Origin: Gemmatimonadota bacterium
Lineage (GTDB): Bacteria > Gemmatimonadota > Gemmatimonadetes > Gemmatimonadales > GWC2-71-9
Assembly (NCBI GenBank): GCA_003222035.1
Contig: QHUS01000065.1
Location: forward strand, 1-64,000
Direction: 5' to 3'
Length of the DNA stretch: 64,000 nt
Shown here: piece after piece, positions 25,548 through 33,893 of the stretch
Position numbering within the stretch: position 1 is the stretch's first letter
How the letters are laid out: each line of letters opens with the position of its first letter
The notes under the pieces: model-generated
What the model was told of the DNA's origin: nothing
The model's database searches: none
What the model saw: the letters and a program-made list of their open reading frames with translations, nothing else
Made by a program: the position numbers and the translations under genes

Positions 25548-26656
25548 CAGCGCTTGAGCCAGGACCGGTACGCGGTCTTCAGCAGCGCCTGGAAGTGGTA
25601 GACGCCCTCCTCGAAACGCACCGAGAAGCGGCCCTTGTCATAGGCCCGGGAGCCGAGCCCCTGCTGCACTCGCTCGCAGATCTCGGCGTCCTCGTGTTGC
25701 ACCCTGTCCGAGAACGCGATGTCCGCGTCGATCCGCTCGCGCGCCCCCGACGATTCGACGTCGGCATAGTAGTAGCGGAAGATCACCTTACAGCGATCGG
25801 GCGCGGTCGGGATCACGACGTTCGACTGCAGCCGTCCCGGCACCACGTTCAACATGAGGTTCGGAAAAACCTGGTAGTACAGGGCTTCTCCCCCGCCGGC
25901 GGTGTACACGTTGCTGTTGCCGGTGAGCGGTCCTACCTGCACGGAGTACCAATCGTGCACCTCGGTGACGTACCCCTCGTAGTCGTACAACGAGTACAGC
26001 TCGGGATGCACGTAAGGGACGTGGTACCCCTCCAGGTAGTTGTCTACGTACACCTTCCAGTTCGCGTGCACGTCGTAATCGATCCGACGGGCGAACCGGA
26101 GCTCGCCGATGCGGGCGGGCGCGATGCGCTCCCTGATACCCTTCAGGTAGGTCTCGAGCGGCTTGGGACGCTCCGCCAGGCTCACGAACACGAGGCCTTC
26201 CCATTCCGCGAGGTGCACGGGGGTGAGGCCGTAGTCCCGCTTGTCGAACAACTCCACGCGATTGAAGTGCGGCACCCCCCGCAGCATCCCATCGAGCCGA
26301 TAGGTCCACCCGTGGTACTTGCAGATCAGCATGTCGGCGTTGCCGTCCTTCATCGCCAGCGGGCCGCCGCGGTGGCGGCAGACGTTGAAGAAGGCGCGCA
26401 GCGCGCCATCCTTCCCGCGTACTACGATGATCGGCTCCCCCGCGACGTCGGCGATCGCGTGGTCGCCGGGCCGCGCCAGCTGGTGCGCGTCGGCCACGTG
26501 CTGCCATGAGGTCGCGAAGACGGCATCGCGGTCCAGGGCGTGGAATCCTGGGTCGGTGTACCAGGCGGAGGGGATCGTCTCCGCGCGCGCGAGCGGCCGG
26601 ATCCGCAGGTCCGCGGGCCTGAGGCGGGGTAACGACCCGTTGGCGGGACGACTCAC
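25547..26656 (-). CDS. Rieske ring-hydroxylating oxygenase alpha subunit
   Basis: A 369-residue enzyme. The Rieske [2Fe-2S] ligands are Cys93, His95, Cys112 and His115 (CRHRGG and CKYHGW). The mononuclear iron site shows Asp205, His212 and His217 in DNYLEGYHVPYVHP. Closest in pattern to choline/carnitine monooxygenase-like and aromatic-ring oxygenases; no reductase or ferredoxin gene is in the window. The GTG start at 26656 overlaps the P1 peptidase stop (GTGA). Small tailoring-type Rieske enzymes often demethylate or hydroxylate amines or N-methylated amino acids, which would suit the neighbours, but this is a guess. Confidence 0.9.
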   Translation of the reverse strand: MSRPANGSLPRLRPADLRIRPLARAETIPSAWYTDPGFHALDRDAVFATSWQHVADAHQLARPGDHAIADVAGEPIIVVRGKDGALRAFFNVCRHRGGPLAMKDGNADMLICKYHGWTYRLDGMLRGVPHFNRVELFDKRDYGLTPVHLAEWEGLVFVSLAERPKPLETYLKGIRERIAPARIGELRFARRIDYDVHANWKVYVDNYLEGYHVPYVHPELYSLYDYEGYVTEVHDWYSVQVGPLTGNSNVYTAGGGEALYYQVFPNLMLNVVPGRLQSNVVIPTAPDRCKVIFRYYYADVESSGARERIDADIAFSDRVQHEDAEICERVQQGLGSRAYDKGRFSVRFEEGVYHFQALLKTAYRSWLKR

Positions 26657-27822
26657 GGATTGAGGCGGTTGTACTTCTTGAGCACCTCGCGCAGGCGGTC
26701 GTGCGGGAGGGCGTACACCTTGAGATCGTCCGCCCCGACCATCGTCTGGGCGGCGAGCATCGCGTTGACGATCGCCTCCTCCGTGGCCTGCACCGTAGCC
26801 TCGAACAGCGGTGTGATCCGGTCGTTCGACACCATGGCCACTTGGGCGAGCCCCGAGTCGCGCGACGCGCGCGGGTTCGCGGTCGAGAACGCGATGAAAA
26901 TGTCACCCGAGGAATTCGAGGCGAGCCCGCCCAGCCGGCCTACGCCGAGGGCCGAGCGTTTGGCGATCCGCTTGAGCTGATGCGGCAGGAGGGGCGCATC
27001 GGTCGCGACCACGATGATGATCGAGCCCACGTCATCGGCCAGGCGTGCGTCCCGTGACGAACGAGTCGTGCCGCACGGCTCGCGGCACGGCATCAGGTCG
27101 GCGATCTCGCGGCCCACGGGCACGCCGGCGATGCGCAACGGGGCGCGCGCGCCGTAATTGCACTGCACCAAGACGCCAACCAGGTAGCCGCCGTCCTTCG
27201 GCTCGAGCCGACGCGACGCCGTGCCGATACCGCCCTTGAAGCGGTTGCAGACCATCCCGGTCCCGCCCCCGACACTGCCCTCGACGACGGGCCCGCCGCG
27301 CGCGCTGTCCATCGCGGCCCAGGCGTCTTGTTTGGTGACGTGGAAGCCGTTGATGTCGTTCAGCCCGCCGTCCCACGTCTCGGCGACTACCGGGAGCGAC
27401 CAGTCGTCCTCGCGCATGCGGCCCTGGCGTACCGCCCATGCGATCACCGCGTCCCGCACGACACCGACCGAGTGCGTGTTCGTGATCATCACCGGACCCC
27501 ACAGGAACCCGGACTCCTCCACCCAGGTCGTCCCGGTCATCTCCCCGTTGCCGTTCATGGTGAACCAGCCGGCAAACACGGGGTCCGTGGATGCTTTCCC
27601 CCGCGGGAACACCGCCGTGACCCCCGTCCGCACCGGGCCCTTCCCCACCACGAGCTTGCCGCTCCCGACCACGAGGGTCCGATGCCCCACTTCGACGCCC
27701 GCCACGTCGGTGACGGCATCGAGCGGGCCCGGGATGCCTTCGAAGGGGACGCCAACGTCGCGGCCACGCTCCGGTTTTTGGGTGGTGACCACGACAGTCA
27801 ATAGAAGGAGTACGGGTGTCAT
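26653..27822 (-). CDS. P1 family (DmpA-like) peptidase, exported
   Basis: A 389-residue Ntn-type peptidase of the DmpA / L-aminopeptidase D-esterase family. The N-terminus is hydrophobic (MTPVLLLLTVVVTTQ), a short signal. Motifs include GPLDAVTDVAGVEVGH, TNTHSVGVVRDAV, ETWDGGLNDINGFHV, EGSVGGGTGM and GGLASNSSGDIFIAFSTANP; in the last, the Ser after Asn is the candidate self-processing nucleophile. The ATG at 27822 is followed after 1170 bases by a stop shared with the Rieske gene. It likely hydrolyses N-terminal residues from peptides or amides and may feed the permease downstream. Confidence 0.9.
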   Translation of the reverse strand: MTPVLLLLTVVVTTQKPERGRDVGVPFEGIPGPLDAVTDVAGVEVGHRTLVVGSGKLVVGKGPVRTGVTAVFPRGKASTDPVFAGWFTMNGNGEMTGTTWVEESGFLWGPVMITNTHSVGVVRDAVIAWAVRQGRMREDDWSLPVVAETWDGGLNDINGFHVTKQDAWAAMDSARGGPVVEGSVGGGTGMVCNRFKGGIGTASRRLEPKDGGYLVGVLVQCNYGARAPLRIAGVPVGREIADLMPCREPCGTTRSSRDARLADDVGSIIIVVATDAPLLPHQLKRIAKRSALGVGRLGGLASNSSGDIFIAFSTANPRASRDSGLAQVAMVSNDRITPLFEATVQATEEAIVNAMLAAQTMVGADDLKVYALPHDRLREVLKKYNRLNP

Positions 27823-27913
27823 GCGCCCTCGCACGTGGGGTGCGGTAGGATACGGGGCTGCGAGAGGGGTGGCAAGCGTGCGGTGCAACGACCGGTGGCC
27901 GTGCCGCGTCATG

Positions 27914-27989
27914 CGCGAGTGAACTCGCGGCTCGGCGCTTTCAGTGACCTGACCCCGCGTGACGCCACTTGAGCGGAAGTGCCGAGCCG
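27914..27989. promoter_or_regulatory. Inverted repeats in the divergent peptidase/CPBP promoter region
   Basis: CGCGAGT (27914-27920) and ACTCGCG (27923-27929) form a perfect dyad with a 2-base centre. CGGCTCGGCGCTT (27928-27940) pairs with AAGTGCCGAGCCG (27977-27989) with one G-T wobble. The region separates two divergent genes starting at 27822 and 28030. A regulator could bind here, though no specific family matches. A TAGATT -10-like box is at about 28015-28020, close to the CPBP start. Confidence 0.35.
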
Positions 27990-28029
27990 GGGCTCTCAGC
28001 CGCGCAACCGGTGCTAGATTCCTGCCCCT

Positions 28030-28785
28030 ATGAGCATCTCCGGTGTGACCCTCGCCACCCGATCCTCCTACTGGCAACTCAGTCGCGCTCCGCGCTACAG
28101 CCTGCTCTTCGCGCTCCCCCTGTTCGTGTTCTACGAACTGCTCGCCGTCTTCCTGGCCCACGGGGAGCGCTCGGTGCGCAACGGCGCCGACGTGATCCTG
28201 CAGAGCCTGTTCACGGCGGTCGCTGGCGCGTGGGGCCCGCCGCTGTTCATGCTGTGTCTGATCGGCGGAGGGTTGTGGCTAGTCGTGCGCGACATGCGTG
28301 CGCACGGCACGCGCCTGCGTGGCGCGACGTTCGTGATGATGCTGGGCGAGTCGGTCGCGCTGGCGCTCGTGTTCGGACTGCTCGTGGCCGGTGTGACCTC
28401 GGGGGTGCTCGGCCTGCTGCAGACGCTGGCCCTCCCCGCCGGGCGGCAGCTCGACGGGTGGACGCGCCTGATGGTGTCGCTCGGCGCCGGGATTTACGAG
28501 GAGCTGCTGTTCCGCGTCCTGCTGGTGGGGGCGCTCGCCGCCAGCGCCCGCGCGCTGCTCGGCTGGCGCGCCGTGACCGCTGGCGTGGCGGCGACCGTCG
28601 CTGGGGCGGCGATCTTCTCGGCCTTCCATTATATCGGCCCGTACGGCGACCGGTTTCAGGTGTATTCGTTCGTGTTTCGGATGGTGGCCGGGCTGTTCTT
28701 CTCCGGGCTGTACCTCGCCCGCGGGTTTGGGATCACGGCGTGGACGCACGGGCTGTACGATGTCTCGCTCCTACTGGTCCAGTAG
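28030..28785 (+). CDS. CPBP family intramembrane glutamic protease
   Basis: A 251-residue membrane protein with about seven hydrophobic segments. The three conserved motifs of the CPBP/Abi group are present: EELLFR (Glu157, Glu158, Arg162), FSAFH (His200) and WTHGLYD (His240, Asp244). Members cut transmembrane segments or process secreted peptides; some protect bacteriocin producers. It is divergent from the P1 peptidase gene. The stop is 9 bases from the stop of the convergent ligase gene. Confidence 0.9.
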   Translation: MSISGVTLATRSSYWQLSRAPRYSLLFALPLFVFYELLAVFLAHGERSVRNGADVILQSLFTAVAGAWGPPLFMLCLIGGGLWLVVRDMRAHGTRLRGATFVMMLGESVALALVFGLLVAGVTSGVLGLLQTLALPAGRQLDGWTRLMVSLGAGIYEELLFRVLLVGALAASARALLGWRAVTAGVAATVAGAAIFSAFHYIGPYGDRFQVYSFVFRMVAGLFFSGLYLARGFGITAWTHGLYDVSLLLVQ

Positions 28786-28794
28786 GCACCGATC

Positions 28795-30357
28795 TCAATA
28801 CTGTCGCATTTCCTTCGCCCTCTCTCGAAGCTTGAATCTCTGGATTTTCCCTGTCGCTGTCTTCGGTAGCTCCTCCACGAACACGATCCACCGCGGGTAC
28901 TTGTAGGGTGCGAGCCGCTGTTTCACGAACGCCTTGAGCTCCGCCTCGAGCGCTGGGCTCGGCGCGTGGCCGCTCGCGAGCACGATGAACGCGAACGGCT
29001 TCACCAGCTCGTCCTTGTCTTCGGCGCCGACGACACCGGCTTCCACGACCGCCGGGTGCCCGGTGAGGGCCCCCTCGACCTCCGCGGGCGACACCCACAT
29101 GCCACCTGCTTTGATCATGTCGTCGCTCCGACCGGCGTACCAGAAGTACCCGTCCGCGTCACGGGTGTACTTGTCGCCTGTCCGTACCCACTCGCCCTCG
29201 ATGGTCTGCCGCGTGCGCTCGTGCTGATTCCAGTAGCATGAGCACGCGCTGTCTCCCTTGACCATCAGGTTGCCGACCTCGCCGACGGGAACCTCGCGGC
29301 CCGCGTCATCCACGAGCTTCGCCTCGTAGCCGGGCACGACGGTGCCGCTCGATCCGGGCCGCACCTGGCCACGGCGGTTGGCGATGAACGTGTGGCACAT
29401 CTCGGTCGACCCGATCCCGTCGAGGATCTCGAGCCCGAAGCGCTCGAGCCAACGCTCGTAGATCGCCTTGGGAAGCGGCTCGCCCGCCGAGCTGCAGAGC
29501 CGCACCGATCGGAGATCGTAGAGGCGCTCGGCGTCGGGCACCTGGAGCATTGCCGCATACGCCGTTGGGACCGCGTAGAACAGCGTGGGACGTTCCCGAG
29601 TGATCGTCTCGAAGACCTTCGCGGGCTCGGGCCGGCCCGGGTAGAGCACCGTCGACGCGGCGACGTGGAACGGAAAATACAGCGCATTGCCGAGCCCGTA
29701 CGCGAAGAACAACTTGGCCACCGAGAACGTCCGATCCTCCGGGCCGATCTCGAGGACGTGTCGGCCGAAGCCCTCGCAGCAGACGAACATGTCGTGCTGC
29801 AGGTGCACGGCGGCCTTCGGAGTCCCCGTGGTTCCTGACGTGTACTGCCAAAACGCGACGTCGTCCCTGGTGGTCGGAGCCGATGCGAGCTCAGCGCTTT
29901 CGGCGCAGACCAGCTCGTCGTACGCGAGCTGCCCGGGAGCCGGCCGGCCCGCGACCACGAGATGGGTGAGGTGGGGCAACCGGGGTCGCAGCTCGTCCAC
30001 CGTGGCCGCGTGCGGCTCGTCGGCGATCACCACGGCCGCCCGGCTGTCGTTCAGGATGTACTCGTAGTCACGAGGTTTGAGCAGGGTGTTCGTGGGAACC
30101 GGCACCGCGCCGAGCTTGAGCGCTCCCCAGAAGGCGTACACGAATTCCGGGCCGTCGGGGAGCAACAGGATCACGCGTTGCTCCATCGCCACACCCAGGC
30201 GCCGCAGCATGTTGCCGCACCGATTCACTCCCACGCACACGTCGCCGTAAGTCAGCGTGCCGCCTGCGTGGATGATCGCGAGCCGGCCATCCCGGCCCTC
30301 GTCGACGTGGCGGTCCACGAACCACTGGGCGGCGTTGAACGCGCGCGGCAGGTCCAT
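28795..30357 (-). CDS. Benzoate-CoA ligase family protein
   Basis: A 520-residue acyl-AMP ligase. The P-loop is YTSGTTGTPKAAVHLQHDM and the later motifs are GIGSTEMCH, GEWVRTGDKY and the C-terminal PKTATGKIQRFKL with the catalytic Lys. The pattern around AVHLQHDMFVC and AKLFFAYGLGNALYFPF is typical of benzoate and hydroxybenzoate CoA ligases. It activates an aromatic acid with ATP and CoA for later degradation or synthesis. The ATG at 30357 has a poor Shine-Dalgarno. It starts back to back with the first of the tandem paralogues (83 bases). No benzoyl-CoA pathway genes are in the window. Confidence 0.88.
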   Translation of the reverse strand: MDLPRAFNAAQWFVDRHVDEGRDGRLAIIHAGGTLTYGDVCVGVNRCGNMLRRLGVAMEQRVILLLPDGPEFVYAFWGALKLGAVPVPTNTLLKPRDYEYILNDSRAAVVIADEPHAATVDELRPRLPHLTHLVVAGRPAPGQLAYDELVCAESAELASAPTTRDDVAFWQYTSGTTGTPKAAVHLQHDMFVCCEGFGRHVLEIGPEDRTFSVAKLFFAYGLGNALYFPFHVAASTVLYPGRPEPAKVFETITRERPTLFYAVPTAYAAMLQVPDAERLYDLRSVRLCSSAGEPLPKAIYERWLERFGLEILDGIGSTEMCHTFIANRRGQVRPGSSGTVVPGYEAKLVDDAGREVPVGEVGNLMVKGDSACSCYWNQHERTRQTIEGEWVRTGDKYTRDADGYFWYAGRSDDMIKAGGMWVSPAEVEGALTGHPAVVEAGVVGAEDKDELVKPFAFIVLASGHAPSPALEAELKAFVKQRLAPYKYPRWIVFVEELPKTATGKIQRFKLRERAKEMRQY

Positions 30358-30440
30358 CGGGGCCGATGTTACCCTGCTGCGCCGCCGCGTCAAGCTCGCG
30401 GGGCGGGGCTCCGCGCCATATGTTAGCGGTGAGGGCGACC

Positions 30441-32156
30441 ATGCGCGTCTCTCCTCTACTCTTATCGCTCGCCACCGGCGTGTGGCGTGTCGACGGGGGC
30501 GATTCGGTCTCCGTCCTCCGGACCGTGCGGCGTGCGCAGGAGGCGTTCGAGACGACGCGACGCGTCAACTTGCCGCAGCGCTACGGCGGCTGGAGCGGCG
30601 CGTGCGGCGAGCGCATCGGGCGGATTTGCTACTGGTATGAAGGCGGCGGCGACGACGAGACGCCTCCTGAGGAGCCATCGCGGATACGCGAGGCCCGCGC
30701 CCGGCTGCTCGCCGCGCTCGACCAGGCCATCGAAGTCAGCCCGGGCGACGAATGGATCGTCGGCCAACGGGTGCGTTACCTGCTGGAGGACAGCCAGCCG
30801 GGGCAAGCCGCGCGCGCCGCCGACGAGTGCCGCTCGGCCCGGTGGTGGTGCGAGGCGCTCACCGGTCTGGTGCTGCACGTCACCGGGGATTTCGCGGGCG
30901 CGGACAGCGTGTTCGCGATCGCCCTCGCCGACATGCCCGACGACGAGCGTTGCGCCTGGAGCGACATCTCGTCGCTGCTCGACGGACCCCTGGCGGATCG
31001 CTACCGCAAGCTGGACTGCGCCGGCCGGGCAGCGTTCGAGGCCCGGTGGTGGTGGCTCACACAGCCGCTGTACTCTGTCGCCGGGAACGACCGCCGAACG
31101 GAGCACTTCGCGCGCCGTGTGATGGTTCGCATTCAGGAAGGGCGGCGCACGCCCTTCGGTCTGTACTGGCAGGACGACTTGCGCGACGTGCTCGTACGCT
31201 ACGGGTGGCCGACGTGGTGGACCCGCGAGCCACCGACCTCGCCGCTGCTTTACTCCGAGCCGTACGTCACGGGCCACTCACCTTCGCCGGCGTATCACTT
31301 TGGCGTCGGTGTGCATGCCCTGGACGAGCCCGCGAGCGCGGCAGCTGACGATTGGTCTCTCGAGGCGCGCCAGGCACGTGAGCGTTACGCGCCAGCCTAC
31401 GCCGCGGCGTTCGGCTACCTCGAGCACCAATCCGCGGTGTTCCCGCGGGGCGATTCCTGCGTCGTCGTGGCGGCCTACGATTTGTCGGACGACACGCTGT
31501 TCGATCAGCGGAGGGTGACCACCGCGCTCGCGCTGGCGGCGGACGAGCGCACTCTCGCCGTCGCTCGCGATTCGGGGCTTGCCGGCGATCGGGCCCGGGC
31601 ATTGGTCGCCCGTACGGCGTGCCAGCCCATGGTGATGTCGCTCGAGGCGATTGCGCCCCGCGAGCGGCACGTCGCGCGCGCGCGCTACGGCGTTTCGCCT
31701 GCTCCCGTCGCGGGTGAGCACCCCGCAATCTCTGACGTCCTGCTCTTCGATCTGTCCCCGTTCGACTCCCTGCCCCGGACCCTCGACGCCGCCGTGCGGC
31801 ACGTGCACGGATCGACTCGCATTCCGGTCGGAGGGAGAATCGGCGTGTACTGGGAGGTGTACGGCCTGAACCCCGGGGGCGAAGGGGTTACGGCTTCGGT
31901 GATGGTGACGCGGGGCGGCACTGGATGGCTTCGCCGGACGGCCGAGTCCCTCGGGTTGGCCTCCCGCCGCCGCGAGGAAGGCATCGAGTGGGACGAGGTG
32001 TTCACGCCCGACGCGGAGTCCCACCTCGCGAACCGCGCGCTGGCGCTGGACCTCTCCGGCGTGTCCCCCGGACGCTACCGCGTCGAGGTGACCGTCACCG
32101 AACGGGACCGCGCCTCGCTCAAGGCGACCCGCGAGATCCAGGTCGTTCGCGACTGA
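30441..32156 (+). CDS. Uncharacterised protein, tandem paralogue 1
   Basis: A 571-residue protein with no family I can name. It begins with a short hydrophobic segment (MRVSPLLLSLATGVW), a possible signal anchor. Residues 80-200 read like helical repeats (SPGDEWIVGQRVRYLLED, ADSVFAIALADMPDDERC). A middle block, RYGWPTWWTREPP, is faintly like the C-terminal part of GWxTD domains. The end (GRIGVYWEVYGLNP, then SPGRYRVEVTVT) looks like a beta-sandwich. The ATG at 30441 follows GTGAGGGCGACC, and the same GAGGGCGAC context sits before the second copy. It is similar along its whole length to the next gene. Confidence 0.7.
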   Translation: MRVSPLLLSLATGVWRVDGGDSVSVLRTVRRAQEAFETTRRVNLPQRYGGWSGACGERIGRICYWYEGGGDDETPPEEPSRIREARARLLAALDQAIEVSPGDEWIVGQRVRYLLEDSQPGQAARAADECRSARWWCEALTGLVLHVTGDFAGADSVFAIALADMPDDERCAWSDISSLLDGPLADRYRKLDCAGRAAFEARWWWLTQPLYSVAGNDRRTEHFARRVMVRIQEGRRTPFGLYWQDDLRDVLVRYGWPTWWTREPPTSPLLYSEPYVTGHSPSPAYHFGVGVHALDEPASAAADDWSLEARQARERYAPAYAAAFGYLEHQSAVFPRGDSCVVVAAYDLSDDTLFDQRRVTTALALAADERTLAVARDSGLAGDRARALVARTACQPMVMSLEAIAPRERHVARARYGVSPAPVAGEHPAISDVLLFDLSPFDSLPRTLDAAVRHVHGSTRIPVGGRIGVYWEVYGLNPGGEGVTASVMVTRGGTGWLRRTAESLGLASRRREEGIEWDEVFTPDAESHLANRALALDLSGVSPGRYRVEVTVTERDRASLKATREIQVVRD

Positions 32157-32189
32157 AGGCGATCACATCCACCGCGACCGAGGGCGACG

Positions 32190-33893
32190 ATGGGCGTCCT
32201 TTCTTTCCTCTTGTGGCTCGCGACAGGCGGGTGGCGCATCGACGGGAGCGATTCTCTCGCGGTGCTCCGGTCCGCCCGGCGTGCGCAAGAGGCGTACGAG
32301 ACGACGCGACGCTACAACCTCCCCGAACAGTTTGGCAACTGGGGCGACGCGTGCGGCGAGCGCTTCGGGCAGATTTGCGCCTGGTCTCAGGGCAGCGTAG
32401 CAGACGAGACACCGCCCGAGGAACCCTGGCGGATTCGTCAGGCCCGCGCCCGGTTGCTTGCCGCCCTCGACCAGGCCATCGCGACCAGCCCGGGCGACGA
32501 ATGGATCGTCGGCCAGCGAGTGCGCTACCTGCTGGAGGACGGCCAGCCCGGGAAGGCGGCGCGAGCCGCTGACGAGTGCCGCTCCGCGTGGTGGTGGTGC
32601 GAGGCACTCAGCGGTCTAGTGCGGCACGTCACGGGAGATTTCGCGGGCGCCGACAGCGTCTTCGCCGTGGCACTCGCCGGCATGCCGGACGACGAACGCT
32701 GCGCGTGGAGCGACATCTCGGCGCTGCTCGACGGTGCGCTCGCACATCAATACCGCAAGCTGGACTGCGCCGGTCGGGCCGCGTTCGAGGCCCGGTGGTG
32801 GTGGCTCACGCAGCCGCTGTACTCGCGCGTCGGGAACGACCGCCGTACGGAACACTTCGCACGCCGGGTGATGGTTCGCATTCTGGAAGGTCGGCGCACG
32901 CCCTTCGGTTTCTACTGGGACAACCACATGCGCGACGCGCTGATCCGGTACGGATGGCCCACGTGGTGGACGCGCGAGCCGCCAATCTTCCGGGTCATCC
33001 GTTCCGAGCCTTTGATCACGGGCCATACGCCTTCGCCAGCGTTCCAGTTTGGCGCCGGAGCGCACGCAGTGGACGATCCCGGTAGCGCGACGCCAGACGA
33101 TTGGGCCCTCGAGGCACGCCAGCCGCGTGAGCGGTACGCGCCGCCGTATGCCGCGGCGTTCGGCTACCTGGAACACCAATCCGCCGTGTTCACGCGCGGC
33201 GACTCCTGCGTCGTCGTGGCCGCCTATGACCTCTCGCACCACGCTCTCTTCGATCAGAGGGCCGTCACCACCACTCTCGCGCTCGCGGCTGACCAGCACT
33301 CACTCACCATCGCTCGCGATTCAGGCGTTACCGGCGGCCGGGCCCGGGCGCTCGTCGCCCGGTTGGCCTGCCAGCCCCTGGTGATGTCGCTCGAAGCCAT
33401 CGCTCCCCGTGAGGGGTACGTCGCCCGGGCACGCTACGGCCTGGCGCCCAAGGGCGCCGCGATCTCGGACGTGCTACTCTTCGACCTGTCCCCGTTCGAT
33501 TCCCTGCCACGGACGCTCTCCGCCGCAGTGAAGCACGCGCACGGTTCGACGCGGATCCCTGCCGGCGAAAGGATCGGTGTGTTCTGGGAAGTGTACGGGC
33601 TGAGCTCCGACGGCGAAGAGGTGACGGCGTCGGTGATGGTCACCCGGGGCGGCACCGGATGGCTTCGCCGGACGGCCGAGTCCCTCGGCTTGGCCTCCCG
33701 TCGCCGCGAGGAAGGCATCGAGTGGGAGGAGGTCCTCACGCCCGACGCCACGAAGGCGCACGTGGCGATCCGCGCGCTGGCGCTGGACCTCTCGGGCGTG
33801 TCCCCCGGACGCTACCGCATCGAGGTGACGGTCACCAGCCGAGGCCGCGCCCCGCTCAAGGCGGCCCGCGAGATCCAGATTGTTCCCGAATGA
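32190..33893 (+). CDS. Uncharacterised protein, tandem paralogue 2
   Basis: 567 residues, similar from end to end to the preceding gene (roughly 75-80% identical by eye), 33 bases downstream of it. Conserved blocks include DEWIVGQRVRYLLED, DRRTEHFARRVMVRI, LLFDLSPFDSLPRTL and GTGWLRRTAESLGLASRRRE. Differences cluster in the block after WTREPP, in the start region and in linkers. An expansion like this points to a recent duplication. The stop overlaps the convergent gene's stop by 38 bases. Function unknown. The Trp and Cys pattern (WWWCEAL) and conserved Arg/Asp residues suggest a folded secreted or periplasmic protein. Confidence 0.7.
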   Translation: MGVLSFLLWLATGGWRIDGSDSLAVLRSARRAQEAYETTRRYNLPEQFGNWGDACGERFGQICAWSQGSVADETPPEEPWRIRQARARLLAALDQAIATSPGDEWIVGQRVRYLLEDGQPGKAARAADECRSAWWWCEALSGLVRHVTGDFAGADSVFAVALAGMPDDERCAWSDISALLDGALAHQYRKLDCAGRAAFEARWWWLTQPLYSRVGNDRRTEHFARRVMVRILEGRRTPFGFYWDNHMRDALIRYGWPTWWTREPPIFRVIRSEPLITGHTPSPAFQFGAGAHAVDDPGSATPDDWALEARQPRERYAPPYAAAFGYLEHQSAVFTRGDSCVVVAAYDLSHHALFDQRAVTTTLALAADQHSLTIARDSGVTGGRARALVARLACQPLVMSLEAIAPREGYVARARYGLAPKGAAISDVLLFDLSPFDSLPRTLSAAVKHAHGSTRIPAGERIGVFWEVYGLSSDGEEVTASVMVTRGGTGWLRRTAESLGLASRRREEGIEWEEVLTPDATKAHVAIRALALDLSGVSPGRYRIEVTVTSRGRAPLKAAREIQIVPE

